The position numbers were made by a program, and so were the translations under genes. Below are positions 35,646 through 44,750 of a DNA stretch of 64,000 nt, piece after piece. The stretch's first letter is position 1. Each line of letters begins with the position of its first letter. Source of the DNA: Streptomyces mashuensis (GTDB lineage: Bacteria; Actinomycetota; Actinomycetes; Streptomycetales; Streptomycetaceae); assembly GCF_014654785.1 (NCBI RefSeq), contig NZ_BNBD01000008.1:1-64000 (forward strand), given 5' to 3'. Under the pieces are notes generated by a model. It ran no database searches. It saw nothing but the letters and a program-made list of their open reading frames with translations, and had not been told where the DNA came from.

Positions 35646-36505
35646 GAGGGGAGGACGAGGAACGACGCGCCGTGGGCGCGTGGGTCGCCACAGCGGCCGC
35701 GGCCTCCTGCGCGGGGCCGCTGCTCGGTGGCCTGCTCACCAGCACACTGGGGTGGCGCGCGATCTTCGGCGCCCTCGCTGTGCTGGCTGCCGTGACGGCA
35801 GGCTGCGCCCTCAATCTGCTCCCCCGTCGGTTACCGCGGTACGGCCGGCCGGAACGGCGGCTCGACGGGGTGGGCATCGCCCTATGCACCGCGGCGGCCA
35901 CGACGGCACTGATCGCCCTGACCGCCCCCGCGACGGGCGCAGCAGCGGTGTCCGTCATCCTGCTCGCCGTACTCTGGCACCGCTGCCGGCACCACGCCGA
36001 TTCGGTCCTCGACAGCGGGCTGATCAGGAACCCCTCGGCCCGCAGCGCGCTGTTCGTCCTGCTGGTGCTCTTCTGCGCGAACTCGATGTTCACGTTCCTC
36101 ACGTACTTCGCGCTGACCCGCGCGCATGGGCTGAGCCCGTTGGAGGCGCCGCTGGTCGGCCTGCCGGCCGTGACGCCGGCGGTGTTCACGGGTCGCTGGG
36201 CGGGCCGCCGCTGATGCGCGCCGGCCTGCTCTGCGTCGCCGCTGGACTGCTCACAAGCGGTCTCGGCCGGTCCCAGGCCGCGCCGCTCTGGCGCCGCGTT
36301 GGCGTCTCCTGCGCCATGGTCGGCTGCGGTCTGGGACCGGCCGACGGCTCGGCCGTGGCCACGTCACCCCCGACCGCTCCCGCCACGCGGCTTCGCCGGC
36401 CACCGCGACGGCCACCACATTCGCCATGCTGGGCGGCGCCACGAGTCCGGCCCTGGTTCCTGCCGTTCAGCGGTCGGGAGTCGTGGGCGGGGGTCGGGGC
36501 GCCAT
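35646..36505 (+). pseudogene. DHA2-type MFS transporter remnant
   Basis: Directly fused to the BVMO debris, the frame continues with MFS sequence: RRAVGAWVATAAAASCAGPLL and GGLLTSTLGWRAIFG (motif C region), and later ALFVLLVLFCANSMFTFLT. After nt 36210 the match moves to another frame (AGLLCVAAGLLTSGLG, VGCGLGPADGSAVAT) and then to a third (TFAMLGGATSPAL). N-terminal helices 1-4 are missing. At least two frameshifts. Confidence 0.6.
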
Positions 36506-36696
36506 GACAAGCACCGCGACGGAGACCGGCGGCCGTACATGGCGACCGGTTCTGCCATCGGCCCACGTACCGGGGGGAACGGAACACGGCACTGACCGCC
36601 CGCGAACTCGGCCCCGGGGAGTCGGCGCGTCGGTGGAGTGCAGCCCTTCCGGGTCGCTGTCGCGGCCATGCGGCGGCAGGTATCGGTTGCTGCCGG

Positions 36697-37158
36697 TCAG
36701 GTGGAACGGATGTAACGGATACCCGAACCGAGGTCGGCGTTGTCCGACAGCGGGGCGAGATGGAGGGGGGTCTGGGAGAGGGTGACACTACTGGGGATCA
36801 GGCACAGCGGGTCGTTGTAGCCGATGACGACGGTGCGGTCGGTGCGGTTCTTCACCGAGCGGGCGGTCATCAACCGTGCGGGATCGCCGGCGGAGGGCTT
36901 GACGATGCGGGTGCATTCCACGAGGGCCGACTTGTAGACGGTCTTCCGGCCGCGGAAGCCGCGTTCGGACCAGAAGCAGATGTTGCCCGCGGTGCATTCG
37001 TCGGGCCCGACCAGGCGTCCGGTCCGGTGTCCACCGGTGCCGTGGTCGCCGTCGCCGTGGCGGGATCCGTCGTCGGCGCCGGCCGGGAGGGCCAGACCGA
37101 GCACGGCGGTCGAGGCGAGGACCAGCCCGAAGGCAGGCCTGGTGATGCGCTTGAACAT
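36697..37158 (-). CDS. secreted I36 / crystallin-like small protein
   Basis: 153 residues; GGGAGA lies 3 nt before ATG 37158. The signal peptide covers residues 1-28 (FGLVLASTAVLGLALPAGA). The mature part begins with a His/Asp/Gly-rich linker (metal-binding potential), then DECTAGNICFWSERGFRG, the hallmark of the peptidase-inhibitor I36 family, which is a one-domain beta/gamma-crystallin relative. Family members inhibit metalloproteases or are of unknown function. Confidence 0.75.
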   Translation of the reverse strand: MFKRITRPAFGLVLASTAVLGLALPAGADDGSRHGDGDHGTGGHRTGRLVGPDECTAGNICFWSERGFRGRKTVYKSALVECTRIVKPSAGDPARLMTARSVKNRTDRTVVIGYNDPLCLIPSSVTLSQTPLHLAPLSDNADLGSGIRYIRST

Positions 37159-37419
37159 GGTTCTCCCTTGTTCTCCGTTTGAGGGTGCCTGCTGAGGCGC
37201 GGCCTCACCGCCAGGCGACCTCAGCGCCAGCGGTCGTACGCTCAACTGCTGAGATGAATGCCGGTTGCTCCGAAGCGACGTAAACCGCCCCTCCGGAACG
37301 AGGCAGCGGCCGGCCCCTTGACGGGACGGAGGGAGAGGTCGTCGAGGGATCGCGCGGAACCTCCGCCAGCACATGCCCTGTCCCGCCAGGGGTCGTGCGG
37401 GTGTCGTCCTTGGAGCTCG

Positions 37420-37486
37420 CGCACACAGGCGTGCCCTCATGAGCAGCGCGGTTCGGCCGCTGCCCATGAGGACACGCCTCTGTGCG
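37420..37486. repeat. 67-bp imperfect inverted repeat before a methyltransferase gene
   Basis: The left arm 37420-37441 and right arm 37465-37486 pair at 20 of 22 positions. Inside, GCAGCG/CGCTGC (443-448/458-463) extends the stem around a CGGTTCGGC loop. It ends 31 bp before the methyltransferase ATG. A related sequence with the identical 12-mer GCGGTTCGGCCG lies at 38294-38335, just after the same gene. Confidence 0.75.
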
Positions 37487-37517
37487 TTCGGGTGGGCTCG
37501 GGCGTAATGATGTGGGT

Positions 37518-38282
37518 ATGTCACGTACTTTTGACGAGCTTGTCACCGAAGCCGAGTCGGCCTCCGTGGAAGGCTGGGATTTCTCCTGGCTGGACGGCCG
37601 GGCGACGGAGGAACGCCCGTCGTGGGGCTATCAGCAGGCGATGAGCCGGCGGCTCGCCGTGGTGTCGGCGGCGCTCGATGTCCAGACCGGTGGCGGTGAG
37701 GTCCTGGCCGGGGCGGAGAAGCTGCCGCCCACGATGGTCGCGACGGAGTCGTGGCCGCCGAACGTGGCCAAGGCGACCAGGCTGCTGCACCCGCGCGGGG
37801 CGGTGGTCGTCGCCGACCCGGACGAGCCGCCGCTGCCGTTCGCCGATGAGGCATTCGACCTGGTGACCAGCCGGCATCCCGCGACGGTGTGGTGGTCCGA
37901 GATCGCGCGAGTGCTGCGACCGGGTGGGACGTACTTCGCCCAGCACGTCGGGCCGGCCAGCGTGTGGGAGCTGGTGGAGTACTTCCTGGGGCCGCAGCCC
38001 GCGGCGCGCCGGAAGCGGCACCCTGACGACGAGACCGCGGCGGCGAAGGCCGCGGGCCTGGACATCGTCGACGTGCGCACGGAACGGCTGAGGATGGAGT
38101 TCTTCGACGTCGGCGCCGTGATCTACTTCCTCCGCAAGGTGATCTGGACGGTGCCCGGATTCACCGTCGAGCAGTACCGCAGCCGCCTGCGCGAGCTGCA
38201 CGAGAAGATCGAGGCCGAGGGCCCCTTCGTCGCCCACTCCTCCAGGACCCTCATCGAGGCGCGCAAGCCCGAGCGTGTGTAA
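37518..38282 (+). CDS. class I SAM methyltransferase
   Basis: 254 residues from ATG 37518. The fold is Methyltransf_11-like. The motif I region is weak (VQTGGGEVLAG), motif II ends VVVADPDEP, and then come LPFADEAFDLVTSRHP and IARVLRPGGTYFAQHVG. Such enzymes are annotated as rRNA or small-molecule methyltransferases; the substrate is unreadable here. The gene is bracketed by related repeats (37420-37486 and 38294-38335), suggesting transfer as a unit. Confidence 0.75.
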   Translation: MSRTFDELVTEAESASVEGWDFSWLDGRATEERPSWGYQQAMSRRLAVVSAALDVQTGGGEVLAGAEKLPPTMVATESWPPNVAKATRLLHPRGAVVVADPDEPPLPFADEAFDLVTSRHPATVWWSEIARVLRPGGTYFAQHVGPASVWELVEYFLGPQPAARRKRHPDDETAAAKAAGLDIVDVRTERLRMEFFDVGAVIYFLRKVIWTVPGFTVEQYRSRLRELHEKIEAEGPFVAHSSRTLIEARKPERV

Positions 38283-38787
38283 GAGCCCGCGGAGACAGGT
38301 GTGTCGTCATGGACGGCGGTTCGGCCGGTTGCCCCAGCGGTGGGTGGCCTGGACCGGCGCCTTGGTCCCCCGAGGCGGTCGGCATGACGGCGCCGGGCGC
38401 CACGGCGCTGTAGCCATGCCGACAGGGGTCTCCGAGGGAGATCGAGCAGGGAGGAATTTCCGAGAAGCCGCCCTGGCACGCCCGACCTGCGGCAGGGTGT
38501 AGGAGCAGTTGTCACCGACGATGGGCCGGTGGGAGTTCGCGGCGGCGAGGCCGGATGGCGCCAGGCAGGCCGTCTCGGGCGTGGGTCCGTGCGCTCGCGC
38601 CAGTGTCCGGGGAGGCTGGGTGGGTGAGCGTCCACAGTCAGCATCCAGTGAGTGCCGATGAGGCGTACGGGGGCGCCACTGCACCGCGTCGGCCAGTCCC
38701 GCCCTCGCCCCGGCGCGGTTCGGTCGACCTCGCGCTGATGAGCTTCCGGCGATTGCACGGTCCACCCATCCACGAAGGGAGTACACC
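38283..38787. other. non-coding region with repeat copy and hairpin
   Basis: It contains the diverged partial copy (38294-38335) of the 37.4-kb inverted-repeat element. It also contains a dyad GTCGGCATG (38378-38386) / CATGCCGAC (38415-38423) with further GC-rich pairing inside. No gene is supported. Confidence 0.5.
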
Positions 38788-39393
38788 ATGCGAAAGATCA
38801 TCATTTGTACGTTCCTGACGCTCGACGGCGTCATGCAGGCGCCGGGCGGTCCGGACGAGGACGCCGAGAGCGGCTTCGCACACGGCGGCTGGCAGAAGCC
38901 CGTGGCCGATGACGAGGTCGGCACGGCCATCGCCGGTTGGTACGAGCGCTCCGACGCCATGCTGCTCGGCCGCAAGACGTACCAGATCTTCGCGTCGTAC
39001 TGGCCGACCGCCGATCCCGACAACCCGTTCACCGATCGGATGAACCGCATGCACAAGTACGTGGCGTCCCGGACCCTGACGTCCGTCGAGTGGCAGAACT
39101 CCACCCTGCTGGAGGGCGACGTCGTCGACGCCGTACGCCAGCTCAAGGCGTCCGACGGCGGCGACATCAACGTCGTCGGCAGCGGCAACCTCGCCCAGAC
39201 CCTCATGCAGCACAGCCTCGTCGACGAGTACCGGCTCACCATCCACCCGGTTATCATCGGCACCGGCAAGCGGCTGTTCGCCGACGGAGCAATCCCCACT
39301 GCGCTGGAACCGGTCAGCGTCTCAACGACGAAGGGCGGGACCGTCATCGGCATCTACCGGCCAAACGGTCAGCCCAGCTACGACAGCTACTGA
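38788..39393 (+). CDS. dihydrofolate-reductase-family (RibD C-like) protein
   Basis: 201 residues; GAAGGGAG lies before the ATG. RibD_C fold: FLTLDGVMQAPGG at the N-terminus, DAMLLGRKTYQIFASYW (NADPH loop), INVVGSGNLAQTLMQH and the RLTIHPVIIGTGKRLF block. Stand-alone members (YyaP/YwjB-type) are presumed NADPH reductases of unknown substrate. Monocistronic. Confidence 0.85.
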   Translation: MRKIIICTFLTLDGVMQAPGGPDEDAESGFAHGGWQKPVADDEVGTAIAGWYERSDAMLLGRKTYQIFASYWPTADPDNPFTDRMNRMHKYVASRTLTSVEWQNSTLLEGDVVDAVRQLKASDGGDINVVGSGNLAQTLMQHSLVDEYRLTIHPVIIGTGKRLFADGAIPTALEPVSVSTTKGGTVIGIYRPNGQPSYDSY

Positions 39394-39642
39394 CGTCACG
39401 CGCCGCGGTAGCCGGGACCAGCTTCCGGATCTCGCATCCCATCGGTTCCTTCCCAGCGCCCGGCCGGCGCGACGTCGGCGACGACGGCCTGGTCCTGCGC
39501 GCCGGACGCGTCGCGGCCGGCGGGGCAGAACCGGCGAGGCAGAGGTCCCGCTTCCACCGCGGGGGACACGGTGGGCCGGCGAACATCTCCGGCACCGCAG
39601 CCGTGTCCTTCCTGCCCTGACCGTGGTTCTGGTCCGCGCCCC

Positions 39643-40173
39643 TCACCTCGCTGCGAGAGCCACTGTCAGTCCGTTCAACCGCAGTCGCGTCCCGCCGCGA
39701 AGGTGTTTCAGGTCGTCGCCGCCGTCGCCCGTCGGGGCGACGAACGCGGCCTGCTCCGTCCAGGTCACTATGGTTCCGGTTTCCTCCGCCCCTGCCCGCA
39801 GCTCGACGGTGACGAGCGACGTCCAGCGCAGCACGCCGTCCACGTGCGACTCGTAGACGTAGACGATGCGCCGGCCGGGAACGATGTCGAGGTACCGGGA
39901 CCAGTACGCGAGCTGCTGCGGCTCCATGTCGAGGACCGCAAAGGTGCTGGAGGCGGTCTCGCCGCCGCCGACACGGAAGTCGTGTTCGTAGGTCGCCCCG
40001 CTGCCCGGAAGCTTGAACCACCGCCGTCGCACGCCGGAGTCGGAGAACGCGCGGAACACGTCGCCAGGGGCTGCGGGCACGTGCAGATCGAGGGTGAATG
40101 TGTCGTGGAGGACCGGCCCGCCACCGTCCTGCTCTGCTGCGTTCCCTGCTTCACGAGCTCGGTACTCGACCAT
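39643..40173 (-). CDS. SRPBCC (AHSA1-type) protein
   Basis: 176 residues; AGGAGA lies 7 nt before ATG 40173. AHSA1/polyketide-cyclase-like START fold: LDLHVPAAPGDVFRAFSD at the N-terminus, RWFKLPG, GRRIVYVYESHVDG, a conserved TIVTWTEQ strand and a C-terminal helix. The fold binds hydrophobic ligands; many members are uncharacterised. It is convergent with the reductase gene across 250 bp that shows no gene. The 40174-40409 gap also shows none. Confidence 0.8.
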   Translation of the reverse strand: MVEYRAREAGNAAEQDGGGPVLHDTFTLDLHVPAAPGDVFRAFSDSGVRRRWFKLPGSGATYEHDFRVGGGETASSTFAVLDMEPQQLAYWSRYLDIVPGRRIVYVYESHVDGVLRWTSLVTVELRAGAEETGTIVTWTEQAAFVAPTGDGGDDLKHLRGGTRLRLNGLTVALAAR

Positions 40174-40409
40174 CGATGTCTCTCCTGTCTGCTGCTGACC
40201 TGATGGTTCAGCTCGCTGGTACGGCGAAAGATTCCCAGACGTTGCGGGGGGAGCGGTTCGGCGGTTGTCCGGTACTCCGCCTGGTGAGGCGCTCGCCGCC
40301 GTGTGCCGGGAGCCGGCGCCCTCCCTAGAAGGGCTGCTCCGTCAGGCGGGGGCTATCGGGACAGTCATTGAGCGTGTCGGGGGCGGCGAAGCGGTTCCGG
40401 CAGCGCCGG

Positions 40410-43337
40410 CTACATGCCGCTTCCCGCCTCGGCGAGGCACGCCTGGCCACGGTCGTGCTCCCCGAGGTCGCACAGGGCGTGGCCAAGGGCGGTCAATGCG
40501 TTCGCGCGGCGGTGTTCCAGGCCGACCTCCTCGGCGATGACCAGCGCCTGTTCGGCCGCCTCCACTGCATGGGCGGGGCGTCCGGCGGCGCGGCAGGACT
40601 CGGCCAGGCCCACCAGGACACCCGGCATACGGTCCCAGGACTCCAGCGCCCGCAGGGCGGCGAGGCATTCCCGGTAGCCCTCGCACGCCGCCTCGAACAT
40701 CCCCAGTCCGTGGAGTGCCGTCGCCCGGGCGTAGGTCATGTGGATGCGGCCGACCCGGTCCCCGAGGTCTTCGAAGGTCGCCAGGCTCCGTTCGGCCCGG
40801 CTCAGCGCGGGCTCCAGTCGTCCGAGCGCGACATCGACCAGCGCCGACATGCTCTCGACGAACGCGTGCGAGGACCGGTTGCCCTCTTGGGCGGCCAGGG
40901 TGACGGCCTCGTCGCACCAGGCCACGGCTTCCTCGTCGTCGCAGTGACGGATGCTGGTCAGGGCGAGGGCCGTGAGAGCGGGCGCCAGCAGAGCCGTCTG
41001 TCCCGTCTGCCGGCACAGCGTGATCACCCGGTCCGCCTCGTGCCGGGCCTGGCGGGTCCGCAGCATCTCCCGCAGCGCCCACAGCAGGGTGTAACGGGCA
41101 CGCGCCTCGCTGTGGGGCAGGCCCGCCGCGCGCGTGGCCTCGGCGACCCGGCCGGCCAGTTCGCACAACTCCGGCACGGCCATGCCGAGGTCGATCAGCT
41201 GGATGAGCACCAGCGTCAGATCGGCCACGACCGCCAGCGGTCCGCCGGGTTCCCGGCAGACCTGCCCGGCCACCGCCAGCACGGCCGGGATCTCCTGCCG
41301 GGCCCAGCGCAGGCCCGCCACCGGTCCGTCGAATCCCGCCCGGGCGCCCACGGGTGCCACCAGATCCGGGAAGGGGTAGCCGGGCCGGACCACCCGGTAC
41401 AGGCCGGCCACGGTTGCCAGGTAGTGCCGTGTCAGCCGTTCCATGGCGGCCTTCTCGGCGGCGGGCCCCTCCTCCTGCCGGACCAGCTGGCGAGCGAACA
41501 GCCGCAGCAGGTCGTGGTACTCGTAGCGGCCGGGGTGCGGGCAGGACAACAGTCCCAGGTCGGTCAGTGACTCGGCCAGCCGTTCGGCCTCCTGTTCCGG
41601 CAGTTCCAGCAGCGCCGCGGCGGCCGCCGACGACACCCCTGGTCCGTCGGGCAGGGCCAGCATCCGGAACGCGCGGGCAGCCTCGGCACTGAGTTGGTCG
41701 TAACTGAGCCGGAACGACGCGGCGACGGCGAGCTCGCCGGTTGTCAGCTCGGCGAGACGGCGACGTTCACAGGCCAGCCGGTCGACCATGTGGGACAACC
41801 GCCAGGCCGGGCGGGTGGCCAGGCGGGACGCCGCGGTCCGCACTGCCAGCGGGAGGAACCCGCAGGCCCGCGCCAGCTGCCGGGCCGCCTCGGGCTCGGC
41901 AGCCACGCGCGGCCCCCCGGCAATGGTGGCGACCAGCCGCACTGCTTCCTCGCACGCCAGTGGCTCCAGACCCACCCGCCGCGACATCGGCGTCTCCGCC
42001 AGCCACGTCCGGCTGGTCACCACCACCGCGCACGACCGGGTGCCGGGCAGCAGCGGCGTGACCTGAGCGGTATCGCGGGCGTCGTCCAGCAGCACCAGAA
42101 TCCTGCGTCCGACCAGCCGCGAACGAAACAGAGCCGCTCGTTCCGTGGTCCCCTGGGGGATTGCCGCGTCAGCCACGCCGAGCGCGCCGAGGAAAGCAGC
42201 CAGAACCTCGGCCGGGTCGGCCGGAAGGCTTCCTGCCCCCCGCAGGTTGGCGTACAGCTGGCCGTCGGGGAAGTGGTCACGGACGCTGTGGGCGACGTGC
42301 ACGGCGAGCGTGCTCTTGCCCACCCCGCCCATCCCGGACACGCCCACCAGTGGCATTGCCGGGCCATGGGAGGTCAGGACGGCCCGCAGGTCCCGTACGA
42401 GCTCCTCGCGACCGGTGAAGTCGGCGATGTCGGCGGGCAGCTGTGCCGGAGGGGAAAGAGTGGAACCTGACTTCTGGGCCGTCGTGTCGAAGGGTGCCGC
42501 CGGTCCGGCCGGTGGAGCGGCCAGAGCCGGTTCGGCCCGTAATATCGCCTGGTGAAGTTCGCGCAGGCCCGGGCCCGGCTCGACCCCCAGCTCCTCGCCC
42601 AGCGTGCGACGGGCGTCGGCGAACACCCCCAGCGCCTCGGCCTGCCGTCCGCTGCGGTACAGCGCCAGCATCAGCAGTTCCCTCATCGGCTCCACGAGCG
42701 GGTGCTGATCGACCCACATGGTCAGCTCCCCGATGACACCGGCGTGCCGCCCCGCCCCCAGCTCCGCCTCGGCCCATGCCTGGACGGCGATCAGCCGTCG
42801 TTCGGTGAGCCGGGCACGCTGTGCCTGTGCGTAGGGCCCCGGAAGACCCGCCAGCGGGTCGCCCTTCCACAGCTCGCATGCTTCCCGCAGCAGCCCGGCA
42901 GCCGCGGCCATGTCCCCCTCGGCCCGGGCCCGCCCGGCCGCCGCGGTCCGTTCCTCCAGCACCTCGACGTCCAGGCATCCCGCAGACAGCTGCAGGACAT
43001 AGCCGTTGTCCGCCATGGGCAGGACCCTTGGGCGCGTCCGGTCGGTCTCCAGCACGCGCCGCAGCCGCGAGGCATACGTGCGCAGGACCGTCACAGCGCG
43101 GGCCGGAGGGTCCTCCCACAGGCCGCCGAGGAGCACGTCGATGGAGACGGTGCGGCGTGCGTGCATGGCCAGTATCGCCAGCATCGCCCGCTGCTGGGGT
43201 GGCCCGAGGTCCAGTTCCCTCTCGCCGCTCCAGGCGCGCACGGGACCCAGAACGCACAACCGCAGCTGCCTCGCGTCGCCCACGGCTGACGCACCGAAAG
43301 AGTCGTTCATGCCGTTCATGTCGTTCATATCGTTCAT
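40410..43337 (-). CDS. SARP/AfsR-type regulator (BTAD-NB-ARC-TPR)
   Basis: 975 residues. The N-terminal winged-helix trans_reg_C domain (about 24-118: LRLCVLGPVRAW, YASRLRRVLE, NGYVLQL) and BTAD domain (about 125-270) resemble SARP activators. The NB-ARC ATPase has P-loop GMGGVGKST (Lys341), Walker B ILVLLDD and sensor VVVTSRTWL. A C-terminal TPR array follows (from about 700). The start is unusual: four ATG codons 9 bp apart (43337, 43328, 43319, 43310) encode MNDMNDMNGMND. SARPs activate secondary metabolism by binding heptameric direct repeats. It is divergent from the DUF6528 gene. Confidence 0.9.
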   Translation of the reverse strand: MNDMNDMNGMNDSFGASAVGDARQLRLCVLGPVRAWSGERELDLGPPQQRAMLAILAMHARRTVSIDVLLGGLWEDPPARAVTVLRTYASRLRRVLETDRTRPRVLPMADNGYVLQLSAGCLDVEVLEERTAAAGRARAEGDMAAAAGLLREACELWKGDPLAGLPGPYAQAQRARLTERRLIAVQAWAEAELGAGRHAGVIGELTMWVDQHPLVEPMRELLMLALYRSGRQAEALGVFADARRTLGEELGVEPGPGLRELHQAILRAEPALAAPPAGPAAPFDTTAQKSGSTLSPPAQLPADIADFTGREELVRDLRAVLTSHGPAMPLVGVSGMGGVGKSTLAVHVAHSVRDHFPDGQLYANLRGAGSLPADPAEVLAAFLGALGVADAAIPQGTTERAALFRSRLVGRRILVLLDDARDTAQVTPLLPGTRSCAVVVTSRTWLAETPMSRRVGLEPLACEEAVRLVATIAGGPRVAAEPEAARQLARACGFLPLAVRTAASRLATRPAWRLSHMVDRLACERRRLAELTTGELAVAASFRLSYDQLSAEAARAFRMLALPDGPGVSSAAAAALLELPEQEAERLAESLTDLGLLSCPHPGRYEYHDLLRLFARQLVRQEEGPAAEKAAMERLTRHYLATVAGLYRVVRPGYPFPDLVAPVGARAGFDGPVAGLRWARQEIPAVLAVAGQVCREPGGPLAVVADLTLVLIQLIDLGMAVPELCELAGRVAEATRAAGLPHSEARARYTLLWALREMLRTRQARHEADRVITLCRQTGQTALLAPALTALALTSIRHCDDEEAVAWCDEAVTLAAQEGNRSSHAFVESMSALVDVALGRLEPALSRAERSLATFEDLGDRVGRIHMTYARATALHGLGMFEAACEGYRECLAALRALESWDRMPGVLVGLAESCRAAGRPAHAVEAAEQALVIAEEVGLEHRRANALTALGHALCDLGEHDRGQACLAEAGSGM

Positions 43338-43461
43338 ACGGTCATCGTCATCCGTGGTCTTTACTCTCCAGCCTCAACTGCCGTGCTACGGCACCGGCCC
43401 GGCCGTTCGGGGGGACCTTCCCGCGCATCCACCCGTGCAACCAGCCTCCATAGAGTCTCGT

Positions 43462-43476
43462 CCTCCGTACCGGAGG
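43462..43476. promoter_or_regulatory. perfect dyad in the SARP/DUF6528 divergent region
   Basis: CCTCCG-TAC-CGGAGG, 35 bp before the DUF6528 start. A second dyad GCCGT-GCT-ACGGC lies at 43380-43392. They are potential operators for either gene; the regulator is unknown. Confidence 0.4.
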
Positions 43477-43510
43477 CCACAGGGGTCTCCCGCACACAAG
43501 GGGGATCGGC

Positions 43511-44512
43511 ATGGAGAGACGGAGTCTGTTACGGGCGGCGGTCGCCGGTGTGGTGGGGGTGCCGGCGGGGGCCCGGCTGCTGAGCGGCACGGCGAGTGCC
43601 GCGCCGGCCGGCCCCGCGTCGTACCGCGTCCTGGTGACCCGGGTGGACGGTGGCAACGACCGGGTCATGGAGTTCGACCGGAACGCCCCGTCCTTCACCG
43701 CCCCGTACGTGCAGTGGGAGCTGCGGCCGGGCTGGGGCGACGTCCTGGAGGCCCGCTGCCGCACCAGCGCCCACGACGGTGACGTCGTGCTCGTCACCGC
43801 GGGCGACAGCCCCTCGAAGGGCAGGGCCGGCATCTACCGCAAGAAGGACAAGAAGCTCCTCTGGTCGGTGCCCGTGGGGAACTATCCCCACAGCATCGAG
43901 CTGATACGGGAGAACGGTGCGGTCGTCGTCGCAGGCGCCGGCACCAAGCGTCCGCGGCCCGACGCGCCGCGGCCCCACGGCAGCATCCACCTGTACACCA
44001 CGAGGAACGGGCGCATCGGCACCCTCAGCCACGTCACGTCGTACCCGCTCACCGAGGCGCACGGCGTGCTGTGGGACCCGGCCTACAAGCTGCTGTGGGC
44101 CATCGGGCGTACCGAGATCCGCCGCTACCGGCTCGTCGGCAGCGGCGCGGGGGTGCGGCTGCGCGAGGTCGGCGCGGACCACCGCATCACCATCGGCGGC
44201 AACGGCCACGATCTGCAGCCCGACTACACCGACAAGCACCGGCTGCTGCTCACCGACAGCCGGCACGTGTACGAGATGGACAAGCGGACCCTGAAGCCGA
44301 CCCCGCTCCCCGGGCCGCTCGGCAACAGGAAGCACGTGAAGTCCATCGTCCGCCACCACTCGGGCGAGTACATGTGGGCCGGTGTACCGGACGGCAGCGA
44401 CAGCCACTTCGGCGGCCCGGACATCCATTTCCTCCCTCCCGCCGCCCACCGCACCTGCGGCAAGGGCACCGTGACCTACAAGGCACGCATCGCGACCACC
44501 GCTTACCAGTGA
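43511..44512 (+). CDS. secreted DUF6528-like protein
   Basis: 333 residues. The N-terminus MERRSLLRAAVAGVVG with a hydrophobic stretch and ASAAPA suggests a twin-arginine-type signal (RRxLL). The body has propeller-like repeats: DGGNDRVMEFDRN, HGVLWDPAYKLLWAIG, HRLLLTDSRHVYEMD and GEYMWAGVPDG, matching DUF6528 (predicted beta-propeller, carbohydrate-associated). It is divergent from the SARP gene and may be its target. Confidence 0.75.
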   Translation: MERRSLLRAAVAGVVGVPAGARLLSGTASAAPAGPASYRVLVTRVDGGNDRVMEFDRNAPSFTAPYVQWELRPGWGDVLEARCRTSAHDGDVVLVTAGDSPSKGRAGIYRKKDKKLLWSVPVGNYPHSIELIRENGAVVVAGAGTKRPRPDAPRPHGSIHLYTTRNGRIGTLSHVTSYPLTEAHGVLWDPAYKLLWAIGRTEIRRYRLVGSGAGVRLREVGADHRITIGGNGHDLQPDYTDKHRLLLTDSRHVYEMDKRTLKPTPLPGPLGNRKHVKSIVRHHSGEYMWAGVPDGSDSHFGGPDIHFLPPAAHRTCGKGTVTYKARIATTAYQ

Positions 44513-44750
44513 CTCTGCGGATGTGGGACGTCGGCGGTGCCTGGGCGCGGGGGTGTTCACCGCCCTGGTGATCCAGGCCGACGCGGACGAGGACGTCAGG
44601 TGGGCCGTATCCGTGGACTCCGTCATCGTGGGTACTCACCAGCAGGCGGGCTGAAGCGAGGGGCGCCGGGACCGGAAGGCGCCCTGGAAGCCCGACGCCG
44701 GCGCCCGTACTGTCTGCGGCCATGACAAGAGCAGTGCGTGGGAGAGCGAC

